Shown here: positions 17,744 to 25,640 of the stretch, one piece after another
Layout of the letters: every line of letters begins with the position of its first letter
Position numbering within the stretch: position 1 is the stretch's first letter
Assembly (NCBI RefSeq): GCF_900172235.1
Contig: NZ_FWFQ01000023.1
Location: forward strand, 1-57,563
Length of the DNA stretch: 57,563 nt
Direction of reading: 5' to 3'
Source: Pseudoruegeria aquimaris
GTDB taxonomy: Bacteria > Pseudomonadota > Alphaproteobacteria > Rhodobacterales > Rhodobacteraceae
Notes under the pieces: generated by a model
What the model was told of the DNA's origin: nothing
The model's input: only the letters and a program-made list of their open reading frames with translations
Database searches by the model: none
Program-made: the position numbers and the translations under genes

Positions 17744-18331
17744 ATGGCACGCACATCCGGACGGAGCGCCGCCGACACCGGCGCCAGAATTCACGCAGCC
17801 GCACTCGCGCTGTTTTCCGAACACGGCTTCGATGCCGTCTCCATGCGCCAGATCGCCGGGGCCTCCGGGGTGCAGGCTGGGGCGATCTACCTGCACACCA
17901 AGGACAAGCAGACGCTCCTCTACAGCCTGATGACGGAGTTTCTGCAGGCCCGGCAGCACGCGCTGCCGCCGCTGGATCCGCAGGGCAACCCCTATCCGCA
18001 GCTGAAGAGCTTCATTCAGGCCCATGTCGCAACGAACCGCGCCGCGCCCGCCGCCGCGCGGCTCGTGCGCAACGAGGCCCGCGCGCTGGCCGGCGATTAC
18101 GCCGCCATCGTCGCCGCTTTCGAGAAAGGCTACCGCGATCACCTGAAGGCGCTTCTGAGACTGGGCCGCGACAAGGGTGCCTTCCAGGTCCCCGACGAGG
18201 ATCTGATCGCCGACGCCATCCTGACATTGCTCGCGGCCCTGCCGGACTGGCAGGCCGCCCATCCCGACTTCCCGGAAGAGAAGCTGGACCGCATCTACGA
18301 GAACATGATCCGCCGGATCCTCAAATCCTGA
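17744..18331 (+). CDS. TetR/AcrR family transcriptional regulator
   Basis: This 195-residue regulator has an N-terminal helix-turn-helix: IHAAALALFSEHGFDAVSMR followed by IAGASGVQAGAIYLHTKDKQ, the canonical TetR layout at residues 14-60. The remaining helical domain is the ligand and dimer part. ATG 17744 starts MARTSGR; a GTG five codons earlier is possible. A palindrome lies just before it. The adjacent lipoprotein is a possible target. The ligand is unknown. Confidence 0.88.
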   Translation: MARTSGRSAADTGARIHAAALALFSEHGFDAVSMRQIAGASGVQAGAIYLHTKDKQTLLYSLMTEFLQARQHALPPLDPQGNPYPQLKSFIQAHVATNRAAPAAARLVRNEARALAGDYAAIVAAFEKGYRDHLKALLRLGRDKGAFQVPDEDLIADAILTLLAALPDWQAAHPDFPEEKLDRIYENMIRRILKS

Positions 18332-18337
18332 TGCGGG

Positions 18338-18401
18338 CAGGGGGCGCTGCCCCCGCCGCGCCCGTCGGCGCGCCTCCCCCGAGGTATTTTTCGCGAGAGG
18401 A
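18338..18401 (+). repeat. Hairpin repeat, copy C, at the end of the TetR gene
   Basis: It carries the hairpin GGGGGC-GCT-GCCCCC (18340-18354) and then CCCCGAGGTATTT and CGCGAGAGGAAA, the reverse complement of the conserved block in copies A and B. It probably terminates the TetR transcript. Copy D follows head to head. Confidence 0.65.
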
Positions 18402-18411
18402 AACCGCCGAC

Positions 18412-18452
18412 TTTGTTCTTCAAATATCCCGGGGTGCGGGGCAGAGCCCCGC
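18412..18452 (-). repeat. Hairpin repeat, copy D, at the end of the pirin gene
   Basis: On the minus strand it reads as a hairpin GCGGGGC-TCT-GCCCCGC followed by ACCCCGGGATATTTGAAG and AACAAAG. The same block, with TTTGCGG, recurs at 46558 and 53358. It is just downstream of the pirin stop and probably ends that transcript. Confidence 0.7.
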
Positions 18453-18464
18453 TTCTTTCCGGCC

Positions 18465-19376
18465 TCAGTGCGCGGGCTTGATGAAGGTGCCGTTGCGCAG
18501 TTCCGCGAAGGCCTGCATCAGCTCTTCGCGCGTGTTCATCACGATCGGACCGTGCCAGGCCACAGGCTCCTGTAGCGGGGCGCCGGAGATCAGCAGGAAG
18601 CGGATGCCTTCCGGGCCGGCCTGCACCGTCACCTCTTCGCCGGAGGAGAACTGCACGAGGGTGCGGTTGCCGGAAAGATCGCGAATGTTGAGCTCCTCGC
18701 CGCGCACCTCCTTCTCCAGCAGCACGCCGCGCGGGGCGGAGGCATCTGCGAAGCGTCCGGAGCCGTCGAAGATGTAGGCGAAGGCATGGCGGTAGGTGTC
18801 GATCCGGAAGGTCTTGCGCAGCCCGGCGGGCACGTAGACATCCAGATACTGCGGATCGGCGGCGATGCCGTCCACGGGGCCGCGCTTGCCCCAGAATTCG
18901 CCGACGATCACCTTCACGCGGGTGCCGTCGTCGTCGATGATCTCGGGAATGTCCTTGCCCTGCACGTCCTGGTAGCGGGGCGCCGTCATCTTGAGGCTGG
19001 CCGGCAGGTTGGCCCAGAGCTGGAAGCCGTGCATCTGCCCCTGCGCGTTGCCCTTGGGCATTTCCTGGTGGAGGATGCCGGATCCGGCCGTCATCCATTG
19101 CACGTCACCGGCGGCGAGCGTGCCTTCGTTGCCCAGGGAATCCCCGTGCTCCACCGTGCCGCTCAGCACGTAGGTGATGGTTTCGATGCCCCGGTGCGGA
19201 TGCCAGGGGAAGCCTTTCAGGAAGTCTTCGGGCCGCTCGTTGCGGAAATCGTCGAACAGCAGGAAGGGATCGAGCATCGTCGGATCCTCGAAGCCGAAGG
19301 CGCGGTGCAGTTTCACCCCGGCACCTTCCATGGTGGGCACGGCGCGGGAGATGGATTTGACGGGTCTGATGGACAT
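18465..19376 (-). CDS. Pirin family protein
   Basis: This 303-residue bicupin protein has the pirin N-terminal metal site: FPWHPHRGIETITYVL with two His near residues 57-59, and GSGILHQEMP with His and Glu near 101-103. Iron-binding pirins act as quercetin dioxygenases or redox-dependent regulators; which applies here is not visible. The C-terminal cupin continues to FIKPAH. AAAGGAG precedes the ATG. It converges on the TetR gene with paired hairpin repeats between them. Confidence 0.92.
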   Translation of the reverse strand: MSIRPVKSISRAVPTMEGAGVKLHRAFGFEDPTMLDPFLLFDDFRNERPEDFLKGFPWHPHRGIETITYVLSGTVEHGDSLGNEGTLAAGDVQWMTAGSGILHQEMPKGNAQGQMHGFQLWANLPASLKMTAPRYQDVQGKDIPEIIDDDGTRVKVIVGEFWGKRGPVDGIAADPQYLDVYVPAGLRKTFRIDTYRHAFAYIFDGSGRFADASAPRGVLLEKEVRGEELNIRDLSGNRTLVQFSSGEEVTVQAGPEGIRFLLISGAPLQEPVAWHGPIVMNTREELMQAFAELRNGTFIKPAH

Positions 19377-19584
19377 GGCAGAACTCCTTTCGCCCCAGAG
19401 ATAGAGCCGGCGGGCCTGTGCGGCAATGCAGGGCGCTGCGCGTTCATGCGCTTTGAGTGTGCATCTGTGCAATAAGGCTGGCTCTCCGTTTGCAGGGGGC
19501 GGGCGTCGTTTTCGGGACAGACCGCGCCCAGACCGGTGTTTCACGCTGCCTGCAAGAAGGGCATGCAACAGGGGAGTGCGCGGA

Positions 19585-20538
19585 ATGAGGATCGGCTTCG
19601 TGGGTTTGGGCAACGTGGGCGGCAAGCTCTGCGGCAGCCTGCTGCGCAACGGGCATGACGTGGGTGTGCTCGATCTCGACGCGCAGAAGCGCGCGGCGTT
19701 CGCCGCCAAGGGGGCCTGGGTGGCCGACAGCCCTGCGGCGCTGATGGAGGCTTGCGAAGCGGTCATCACCTGCCTGCCGAGCCCGGCGGCTTCGGCGGCG
19801 GTGGTGGAAGGCGAAAACGGGCTGCTGACGGCGATGGGACCGGGCAAGATCTGGCTGGAGATGTCCACCACCGACGAGGCCGAGGTGAAGCGGCTGGGCG
19901 CAAAAGTGATCGCCGCGGGCGGCGCCGCGGTGGACTGCCCGGTGTCGGGCGGCTGCCATCGGGCCGCGACCGGCAACATCGCCATCTTCGCCGGCTGCAC
20001 CCGCGAGACCTTCGAGCGCATCCTGCCTTTGCTCACCACGATGGGGCGTCGGGTGCTGCACACGGGCGATCTGGGCAGCGCTTCGGTGCTGAAGGTCATC
20101 ACCAATTTCCTGGCCACGGCGAACCTCATTTCCTGCGCGGAGGCGCTCACCGTGGCCAAGGGCGCGGGGATGGATCTGAACACCGCCTTCGAGGCGATCC
20201 GCATCTCCTCGGGCAACAGTTTCGTGCACGAGACCGAAAGCCAGGTGATCCTCAACGGCAGCCGCGACATCAGCTTCACCATGGATCTCGTCCTGAAGGA
20301 CATCGGCCTGTTCCAGGAGGTGGCGGACCGCGCAGGGGTGCCGCTGGAGATGAACCCGCTGATGATCGAGATCTTCCGGGACGGCATCGCCCGTTTCGGG
20401 GAGCGCGAGTTTTCGCCCAACATCATCAAGCGGCTGGAAGAGGCCACCGGCCTTTCGGTGCTGGCGCCGGGTTTTCCGCCCGAGATGGTGGACGACGAGC
20501 CTGAGGCGCCGGGCTACGAGGTGGTGCCGCCGCGCTGA
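19585..20538 (+). CDS. NAD(P)-dependent beta-hydroxyacid dehydrogenase (3-hydroxyisobutyrate dehydrogenase family)
   Basis: This 317-residue oxidoreductase has the N-terminal Rossmann motif GFVGLGNVGG (residues 4-13), the substrate-binding DCPVSGGCHRAATGN block and the catalytic Lys in GSASVLKVITNFLATAN. The all-helical C-terminal domain follows the family pattern (KDIGLFQEVADRAGVPLEMN). Substrates in the family include 3-hydroxyisobutyrate, tartronate semialdehyde and glyoxylate; SGGCHRA differs from the usual SGGxxGA, so the substrate stays open. No valine-catabolism genes are adjacent. Confidence 0.86.
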   Translation: MRIGFVGLGNVGGKLCGSLLRNGHDVGVLDLDAQKRAAFAAKGAWVADSPAALMEACEAVITCLPSPAASAAVVEGENGLLTAMGPGKIWLEMSTTDEAEVKRLGAKVIAAGGAAVDCPVSGGCHRAATGNIAIFAGCTRETFERILPLLTTMGRRVLHTGDLGSASVLKVITNFLATANLISCAEALTVAKGAGMDLNTAFEAIRISSGNSFVHETESQVILNGSRDISFTMDLVLKDIGLFQEVADRAGVPLEMNPLMIEIFRDGIARFGEREFSPNIIKRLEEATGLSVLAPGFPPEMVDDEPEAPGYEVVPPR

Positions 20539-20612
20539 CGCCGGCGCATGCGGGCTGGCTCTTTCCGCCGCGCCGGTTTAAACGGGCGCAACAGGCAGGG
20601 AGAGGCTCAGGC

Positions 20613-21653
20613 ATGGCAAGACAGGATGATGTGCTGGCAACGGTGAGCGCTTCGGCGCCCCGGCGCTTTTTCGCGATGGGCGTGCTCGGCGCGCTCGGCG
20701 TGCTCTTGATCTACATCGCCTTCAGCAGCCCGCCCGCCTCGGTGGGGTGGCAGATCTTCCTGATCGCCTTCGGCGCCTTCTCCGTCTGGGCGGCGGTGGT
20801 GCTGGGCAAGGCCACCCGCCACGTGGTGGAACTGACCCGCGAGGAGCTGCGCGAAAGCTCGGGCCGGGTGCTCTGCCGGGTCGAAGACATCACCGACGTG
20901 AGCCGTGGCGTCTTCGCGATGAAGCCCTCCAACGGCTTCCTGCTGCGGGTGAAGGGGGGCGGGCCGCGCGCCTGGGCACCGGGGCTCTGGTGGCGGGTTG
21001 CGGGCCGCGTTGGGGTCGGCGGGGTGACGGCGGCGAGCCAGGCCAAGATGATGAGTGAAATCATTGCGGCGATGCTGGCCGAGCGGGCCGGGGCCTCCGG
21101 CGCCAATGCCTTCACCGAGGCGCTGATGGCGGCGCGCAACGCCCCCTCGCCGCAGGCCGACGCCGAGCCCGATCCCGACATGCCCGTGGACGAGCGCATC
21201 ACCGCCGGGCTGCTGGGCTGGCTGTCGATGCGGGATCCGGACGATTGGCACGAAGTGGCGCTCAACTACGATTTCGCCCGGTCCGTCGAACCGCTCCGGT
21301 GGATGCTGGCACAGCCGTCCTGCGACAGGGCCACGGTGGCCACGCTGTTCTGGCGTGCGATGTCGGAACAGGCGGAGAGCGCGGTGTCGGACGCGATCCT
21401 GAGCGCCATCGCCGGGCAACTGGTCGCCGGCGGCTACGGCCGCGCCGAAATTGCCTTCGCCGGCCATTCCGAGGCCGACCGGGCCGAGGTCGAAGCCCGC
21501 GCGCAGGCCGCCGGCCTGCCCACCCCCTTGCCCGATTGGTTCTGGCAGGCGCGCGGTGGCCGGGATCTCTCCGAAGAGCGCTACACCGAAGGCCTGCCGC
21601 GCCCAATGGTGGAATGGGCCTATCCCGATCAGCCGGAGCGCTGGGGCGACTGA
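20613..21653 (+). CDS. Membrane-anchored protein with C-terminal DUF4274-like domain
   Basis: This 346-residue protein has two transmembrane helices at about 21-37 and 45-65, then a small cytoplasmic domain (THVVELT-type strand, RVEDITDVSRGVFAMKPSNG) that looks like a PH-like membrane-protein domain common in Rhodobacterales. After a Pro/Ala/Asp-rich linker (about 172-188) there is a domain resembling DUF4274: DWHEVALNYDFARSVEPLRW followed by PSCDRATVATLFWRA. The last 60 residues are Trp-rich. The function of both parts is unknown; the join is the notable point. It starts 75 bases after the dehydrogenase gene. Confidence 0.7.
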   Translation: MARQDDVLATVSASAPRRFFAMGVLGALGVLLIYIAFSSPPASVGWQIFLIAFGAFSVWAAVVLGKATRHVVELTREELRESSGRVLCRVEDITDVSRGVFAMKPSNGFLLRVKGGGPRAWAPGLWWRVAGRVGVGGVTAASQAKMMSEIIAAMLAERAGASGANAFTEALMAARNAPSPQADAEPDPDMPVDERITAGLLGWLSMRDPDDWHEVALNYDFARSVEPLRWMLAQPSCDRATVATLFWRAMSEQAESAVSDAILSAIAGQLVAGGYGRAEIAFAGHSEADRAEVEARAQAAGLPTPLPDWFWQARGGRDLSEERYTEGLPRPMVEWAYPDQPERWGD

Positions 21654-21690
21654 CGGCGCCTCCGCCCGCCGCCCCCGGGCGCCCCGCCGA

Positions 21691-22242
21691 TCAGTTCGCG
21701 GTGCGGATGCCCCAGGTCTGGTAGGCCGCGCGGGCGCTGTCGCAGGTTTCCAGCGTCATGGCCTTGATCTGGTTGGCATCGCTGCGGCCGGAGCGGGTCG
21801 CTTCGCCGAGGGTCACGCAGAGGTCAGGCGCGGAAGCCGGGGTGACGCGCCCCTCGCCGCTGAACAGGAAGCTCTGGGCGTCGCTGCCGTCGCAGCTGTT
21901 CAGCGCCAGCGCGGCTCCGGCTTCGGGTGCCGTGATCTCGGCGCAGACATCGAACTCCGTCATGTAAAGCAGGCCGTCGGAGAATTTCTCCGAGTCGAAG
22001 GTCTGGTCGATGCCGAGGGCCCCGCCGGGGCTGTAGCAGGTGTGGCCCTGGAGCCCGTCCGCCGGGTCCGCCTCGGCCTCGCGGCCGCCGGCGATGTCGA
22101 AGCAGTAGCCGGCCTGCGTGTTGTCCAGCATGTCGAGAAGGTAGATCTCGACGTTTTCGGCGTGTGCGGCTCCGGCCCCGGCGAGGCCCGAGGCGAGGGC
22201 CAGCGAGGCGGCGAAGCCGGGGGTGAGGGTGGGGCGTTTCAT
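21691..22242 (-). CDS. Secreted protein with ricin-type beta-trefoil-like sequence
   Basis: This 183-residue protein has a Sec signal ending in AGAAHA with cleavage before Glu. The mature part has six or more Cys and two similar halves, each with a hydrophobic-C-(Asp/Thr) pattern and a Q-x-F or Q-x-W element (DAQSFLFSGEGRVTPAS and AYQTWGI). This resembles a ricin-type lectin trefoil but is too diverged for a firm call. AAGGAG precedes ATG 22242. It is 140 bases downstream of the TadE/G trio on the same strand and may belong to that surface locus. Confidence 0.65.
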   Translation of the reverse strand: MKRPTLTPGFAASLALASGLAGAGAAHAENVEIYLLDMLDNTQAGYCFDIAGGREAEADPADGLQGHTCYSPGGALGIDQTFDSEKFSDGLLYMTEFDVCAEITAPEAGAALALNSCDGSDAQSFLFSGEGRVTPASAPDLCVTLGEATRSGRSDANQIKAMTLETCDSARAAYQTWGIRTAN

Positions 22243-22382
22243 CCGTTTGTCTCCTTGCAATTCTTCATCGCGCCGCCCTGTCTATCGGGTGCGCGTATCG
22301 GTCTTACGCAGAGAGATCGCGGTTCCGGCGCAAAAAAATGGGCGGAATTGGACAGCGCGCCCCGGGCGGGCCGGGGCGGGGA

Positions 22383-22964
22383 TCAAGAGGTGAATTCCAG
22401 CTTCGGCACGAAGCGCGGGCTGGTGACGACGAAATTGTCGAACTCGATGCCGGAGTTCAGCCACTTCGTGTAGAACGGAAGCTGCTCCAGCACCGAAGAA
22501 TAATCCATGTGGGTTTCCACGAGGATGATGGTGTCGCCGTCGGCCATCACCGGGATGCGGTCGGCCATGTTCTCGATGTCTTCCTGGGTGAGCACCGGAT
22601 CGGGCGAGGTGCCCGAGACCTTGCTCCATTTCAGCAGCAGCTTGTCCTGCGAGACGCTCCAGCTCACCACGGAGACCCGGATCCAGGATTGGTCGGTGTC
22701 GTCGGTCAGGTAGTCGAAGATGTCGGCCAGCCCGTCGATGAACTCCTGGTCGATCGGCTCCTTCTGGCGCGACAGAAGATCGCCCACGGTATAGGCCGCC
22801 TTCACGTTGGCGGTGCGGGCGCGGAAGGCATCGTAGTAGGTGGCGGTGAGGCCGAAGCCGAGCATCATCAGCGGCAGGATCACCACGGCCTCCACGCTCA
22901 GGCCGCCCTCGCTGCCCCGGCAGAAGCGGCGCAGCCCTTTGCGGATATGATTGATCAGGCGCAT
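22383..22964 (-). CDS. TadE/TadG-like pilus assembly protein (third of trio)
   Basis: This 193-residue protein has a short basic N-terminus, then GSEGGLSVEAVVILPLMMLGFG, the TadE-family single membrane helix with the conserved E (VEA) at the pilin-like junction, and a periplasmic domain of about 150 residues. Its ATG (22964) overlaps the stop of the preceding gene by one base, so translation is coupled. TadE-like pseudopilins assist Flp pilus assembly. A GTG one codon upstream is an alternative start. Confidence 0.8.
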   Translation of the reverse strand: MRLINHIRKGLRRFCRGSEGGLSVEAVVILPLMMLGFGLTATYYDAFRARTANVKAAYTVGDLLSRQKEPIDQEFIDGLADIFDYLTDDTDQSWIRVSVVSWSVSQDKLLLKWSKVSGTSPDPVLTQEDIENMADRIPVMADGDTIILVETHMDYSSVLEQLPFYTKWLNSGIEFDNFVVTSPRFVPKLEFTS

Positions 22965-23518
22965 CACGAAGGCTCGTTCACGAAGGCCGTCGCCGAGACC
23001 AGAGCCGTCTGGTTCTTCGAGTTCAGGCCGAGGTTGGTGGTGAATTCGGTGCTGGGGAAGATCGTGTCCACCAAGGTGCAGACCCGCACCAGCATCAGGT
23101 TGTTCTCCACGCCGATGAAGACGGGATCATCCTGCACGACGATCTCGTCGTCCTGGTATTCCACGCAGGTGGCGTCTGGATCGAGGGTTTCCCAGCTGGA
23201 GCTGTCCACCGTCCGGAGCTCGACCATTGTGTTGGCTTCGCAGTTCGGGATGATCACCCCGGCGTAGAAACAGACGCTTGCACGCAGGTCGTCGGCATCG
23301 GGCGCCTTGTATTTGCCCAGCCGCAGGTCCCGCACCGTCATGTCCACGCCGCGATCCAGGGCAACCTGCTTGGCCGTCATCATGCCCGCTTCCGCCGCGG
23401 CGAAGAGCAGGGTGATGAAAAGCGGAGTCCAGATCGCGAATTCGATCGTCGCGTGCCCGTCCTGGCGCCGGCCGAAGCCGGCAACCGCGCGGCACATATG
23501 TTTCAGCATGCGTTTCAT
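22964..23518 (-). CDS. TadE-like pilus assembly protein (second of trio)
   Basis: This 184-residue protein has the TadE signature RRQDGHATIEFAIWTPLFITLLFAAAEAG as one continuous element (residues 17-45): a Gly/His step, the conserved Glu and a membrane helix. The periplasmic part has two Cys pairs that could form disulfides. Its start overlaps the vWA-TadG stop by 4 bases (ATGA), and its stop overlaps the next start by one base. The tight coupling suggests that the three proteins are made in fixed proportion. Confidence 0.83.
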   Translation of the reverse strand: MKRMLKHMCRAVAGFGRRQDGHATIEFAIWTPLFITLLFAAAEAGMMTAKQVALDRGVDMTVRDLRLGKYKAPDADDLRASVCFYAGVIIPNCEANTMVELRTVDSSSWETLDPDATCVEYQDDEIVVQDDPVFIGVENNLMLVRVCTLVDTIFPSTEFTTNLGLNSKNQTALVSATAFVNEPS

Positions 23519-25260
23519 TGGGTCAGCTTCAGGTTGTTGATCTGGGTGGCGATGCTGGCGAAGGCATCGCGGATTTCGAGATCCTGCACGTCGTAGAAGT
23601 GGTTGTAGGTCGAGGCGCAGTCCTTCATCACCTGCTTGGAGTGATCGGTCACCTCGTAGCCGATGGTGAAGATGATGATGTTCTTGTTCTTCGCCGCGGT
23701 GCAGATGTCGTCGAGGCGGTCATCCTTTGTCGAGGCCGAGACGTAGGAGCGCGCGCCGGGATCGAACTTGTCGGCGTAGGAGCTGCTGCCCGTCATCGGC
23801 TCGTAGATCTTGTCGGCCACGTATTCCAGCGAGTAGTCGTTCCACAGTTCAGGGTAGGTCTGGCGCACGGCTTCACCCGCGACGGGGGTGAGAACGGTCA
23901 CTTCCTTGTCCTGGTAACGGCACTTGGTCTTGCCTTTCTTGTTTTCGCGGCAAACCAGCACCTTCTGGTATTCGATCGTCTCGATCTCGGCGCCGTCGCC
24001 GTAGGGCAGATCGTGCAGATCGTCGTCGTATTCCCACCAGTATTTGTTCTTCTCCGGCCAGTAGACGGAGAGATAGCCGTCGTGATCGTTCTCGTAGACG
24101 TCGGAGTAGCCGTTGATGAAATCGTCCTTCAGGTAATACTGGCTGGTGTTGATGCCGTCGGTCATGACGATCAGCACCTTCATGCCGCCGTTGTAATCAT
24201 ACTCGAAGGGCCGGTTCTCGAAGGCAGCATCCACTTCGCCGGCATCGATCATGTCCGCCACCACGCCCTGCGTGCCGGGGTCCAGAAGCGCCACGCCCCA
24301 TTTCACCCCCACGTCGATCGAGGTGTTGCCGTCGGCGAAGAAGCTGTTGATGTGGTTCTTCAGCTTCGTGGTGTTCTTCTCCCACGGCATGATTTCGCGG
24401 CTCGCTTCGGTCTGGCAGACCAGCAGCCGGTTGTTGTTGGCGTTGGTGTTGTTGGGCTTGGACCACTCGTACCAGGGGTCGAAATGGCCGGTGCGCTGCA
24501 TCAGCTCCGTAGTGGAGAGCTCGGTGGTGAGGAAATCCTCTTCCTCGAAGTCCACGCAGTGCGAATAGGCGTGTTCGTCGGTCAGGTTGTAGTATTTCGC
24601 CAGCATTTCGCCGGCATTCACCTGCGTGGCATAGGGGATGATCGAGTAGGAAACCGTGCCGTCGATCGAGGAGGAGGAGATCTGGTCGATGAACTCCTGC
24701 GCGGCCGTCTTCAGGTTGGCGAGCTTCGTCGTCGTGCCGTCCGCCGACGTGTGGCGCATGGAGCCCGACACGTCGAGCACCAGCGAGATCTCCAGATCGC
24801 GGATGCGCTCCTCGGCGGTGCCGGAGGCGGGGGCGTCCAACTCGTAGATGCCCGTCATCTTCATGAAATGGGTGGTGATCGTCTTGCTCGCGGTGGCCGA
24901 AACGATCCGGTAGGAGACCAGTTCGTCCTGGTCCACCGTGATGTCGGATTCACTGATGTAGTTGCCCAGCCCCGCCTTGTCGAAATAGTCCAGCACCACC
25001 TCCTTGGGGGAAAGCTGCTGGTCGCGGTCGGCGGCGGCCAGAACCGCGCGGTCGAGCGTATTCTGGAGCGTGACGCGCTCGCTTTCGAATTTCATCAGGT
25101 CCACGGCGATGCCGCCGATCAGGATCATCATGATGAAGATGAACAGCGCGAAGATCGTCAGCGTGCCGTCTTCCTTCTGGCCGAAGCGGCGCGCGAAGGC
25201 GTAGGCTTCGGTCAGGCTGACGGTGCGCCGGGCGCTGGGTGTCGAAATCATCTTCTTCAT
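23515..25260 (-). CDS. TadG-like protein with von Willebrand factor A domain
   Basis: This 581-residue protein has an N-terminal TadG segment (QKEDGTLTIFALFIFIMMILIGGIA at about 28-52, a membrane helix) followed by a large periplasmic vWA domain. The MIDAS motif D-x-S-x-S is DVSGS at 163-167, and MTDG supplies the later Asp. A long acidic, Tyr/Trp-rich insert lies between beta strands and an IIFTIGYEV strand near the end. TadG is a minor Flp pilus or adhesion component. No tadA, rcpA or flp pilin gene is nearby, so this is an orphan tad module. ATG 25260 is preferred over a longer frame. Confidence 0.87.
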   Translation of the reverse strand: MKKMISTPSARRTVSLTEAYAFARRFGQKEDGTLTIFALFIFIMMILIGGIAVDLMKFESERVTLQNTLDRAVLAAADRDQQLSPKEVVLDYFDKAGLGNYISESDITVDQDELVSYRIVSATASKTITTHFMKMTGIYELDAPASGTAEERIRDLEISLVLDVSGSMRHTSADGTTTKLANLKTAAQEFIDQISSSSIDGTVSYSIIPYATQVNAGEMLAKYYNLTDEHAYSHCVDFEEEDFLTTELSTTELMQRTGHFDPWYEWSKPNNTNANNNRLLVCQTEASREIMPWEKNTTKLKNHINSFFADGNTSIDVGVKWGVALLDPGTQGVVADMIDAGEVDAAFENRPFEYDYNGGMKVLIVMTDGINTSQYYLKDDFINGYSDVYENDHDGYLSVYWPEKNKYWWEYDDDLHDLPYGDGAEIETIEYQKVLVCRENKKGKTKCRYQDKEVTVLTPVAGEAVRQTYPELWNDYSLEYVADKIYEPMTGSSSYADKFDPGARSYVSASTKDDRLDDICTAAKNKNIIIFTIGYEVTDHSKQVMKDCASTYNHFYDVQDLEIRDAFASIATQINNLKLTQ

Positions 25261-25640
25261 GGCGGTAATCCTGCGTCCAGGGTGTTCCCAATCCTGCATG
25301 TCTGCGCCCGACGTGTGGCAGAAATAGGGCAGAGTTCAGGGGGTTATGGGGAATATTGCCGCCGTTAAGGTTTTGTTTCCCATGCTTGAACGATACTGTT
25401 TCGCCCTCTGAAATAGTTCTTCGATACCGTTCGAAATGTTGAAATCCCGGCTCGACTTCCACTCAGGCGGTTAATGATTCGGGCCGTGAAAAGGCGCGGC
25501 GCGAGGGTGAAAAGGAAAAGTTTTCAAACTGCTTAATAATTATGCTCTTCCCCCCTGTCTCCCACGGGCCTAGGCTTGCGGAATGCGAATGGGTGCACCG
25601 CGCCGATCGTCTCATGGCGCGGGATCAGGGAGAAAAGTTC
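25261..25640. other. Intergenic region between divergent tadG-like and gdh genes
   Basis: These 380 bases hold no gene that I can support. They are clearly more AT-rich than the surroundings (runs such as TTAAGGTTTTGTTTCCC near 25365 and TTTTCAAACTGCTTAATAATTATG near 25520) and should contain the promoters of both flanking genes. I cannot assign specific -35/-10 boxes with confidence. Confidence 0.55.

Noticed and set aside
19377-20447. Open frame that would extend pirin N-terminally by 357 codons
   Set aside because: It runs antisense through the hydroxyacid dehydrogenase gene; the pirin ATG at 19376 has a strong RBS and family-typical start.
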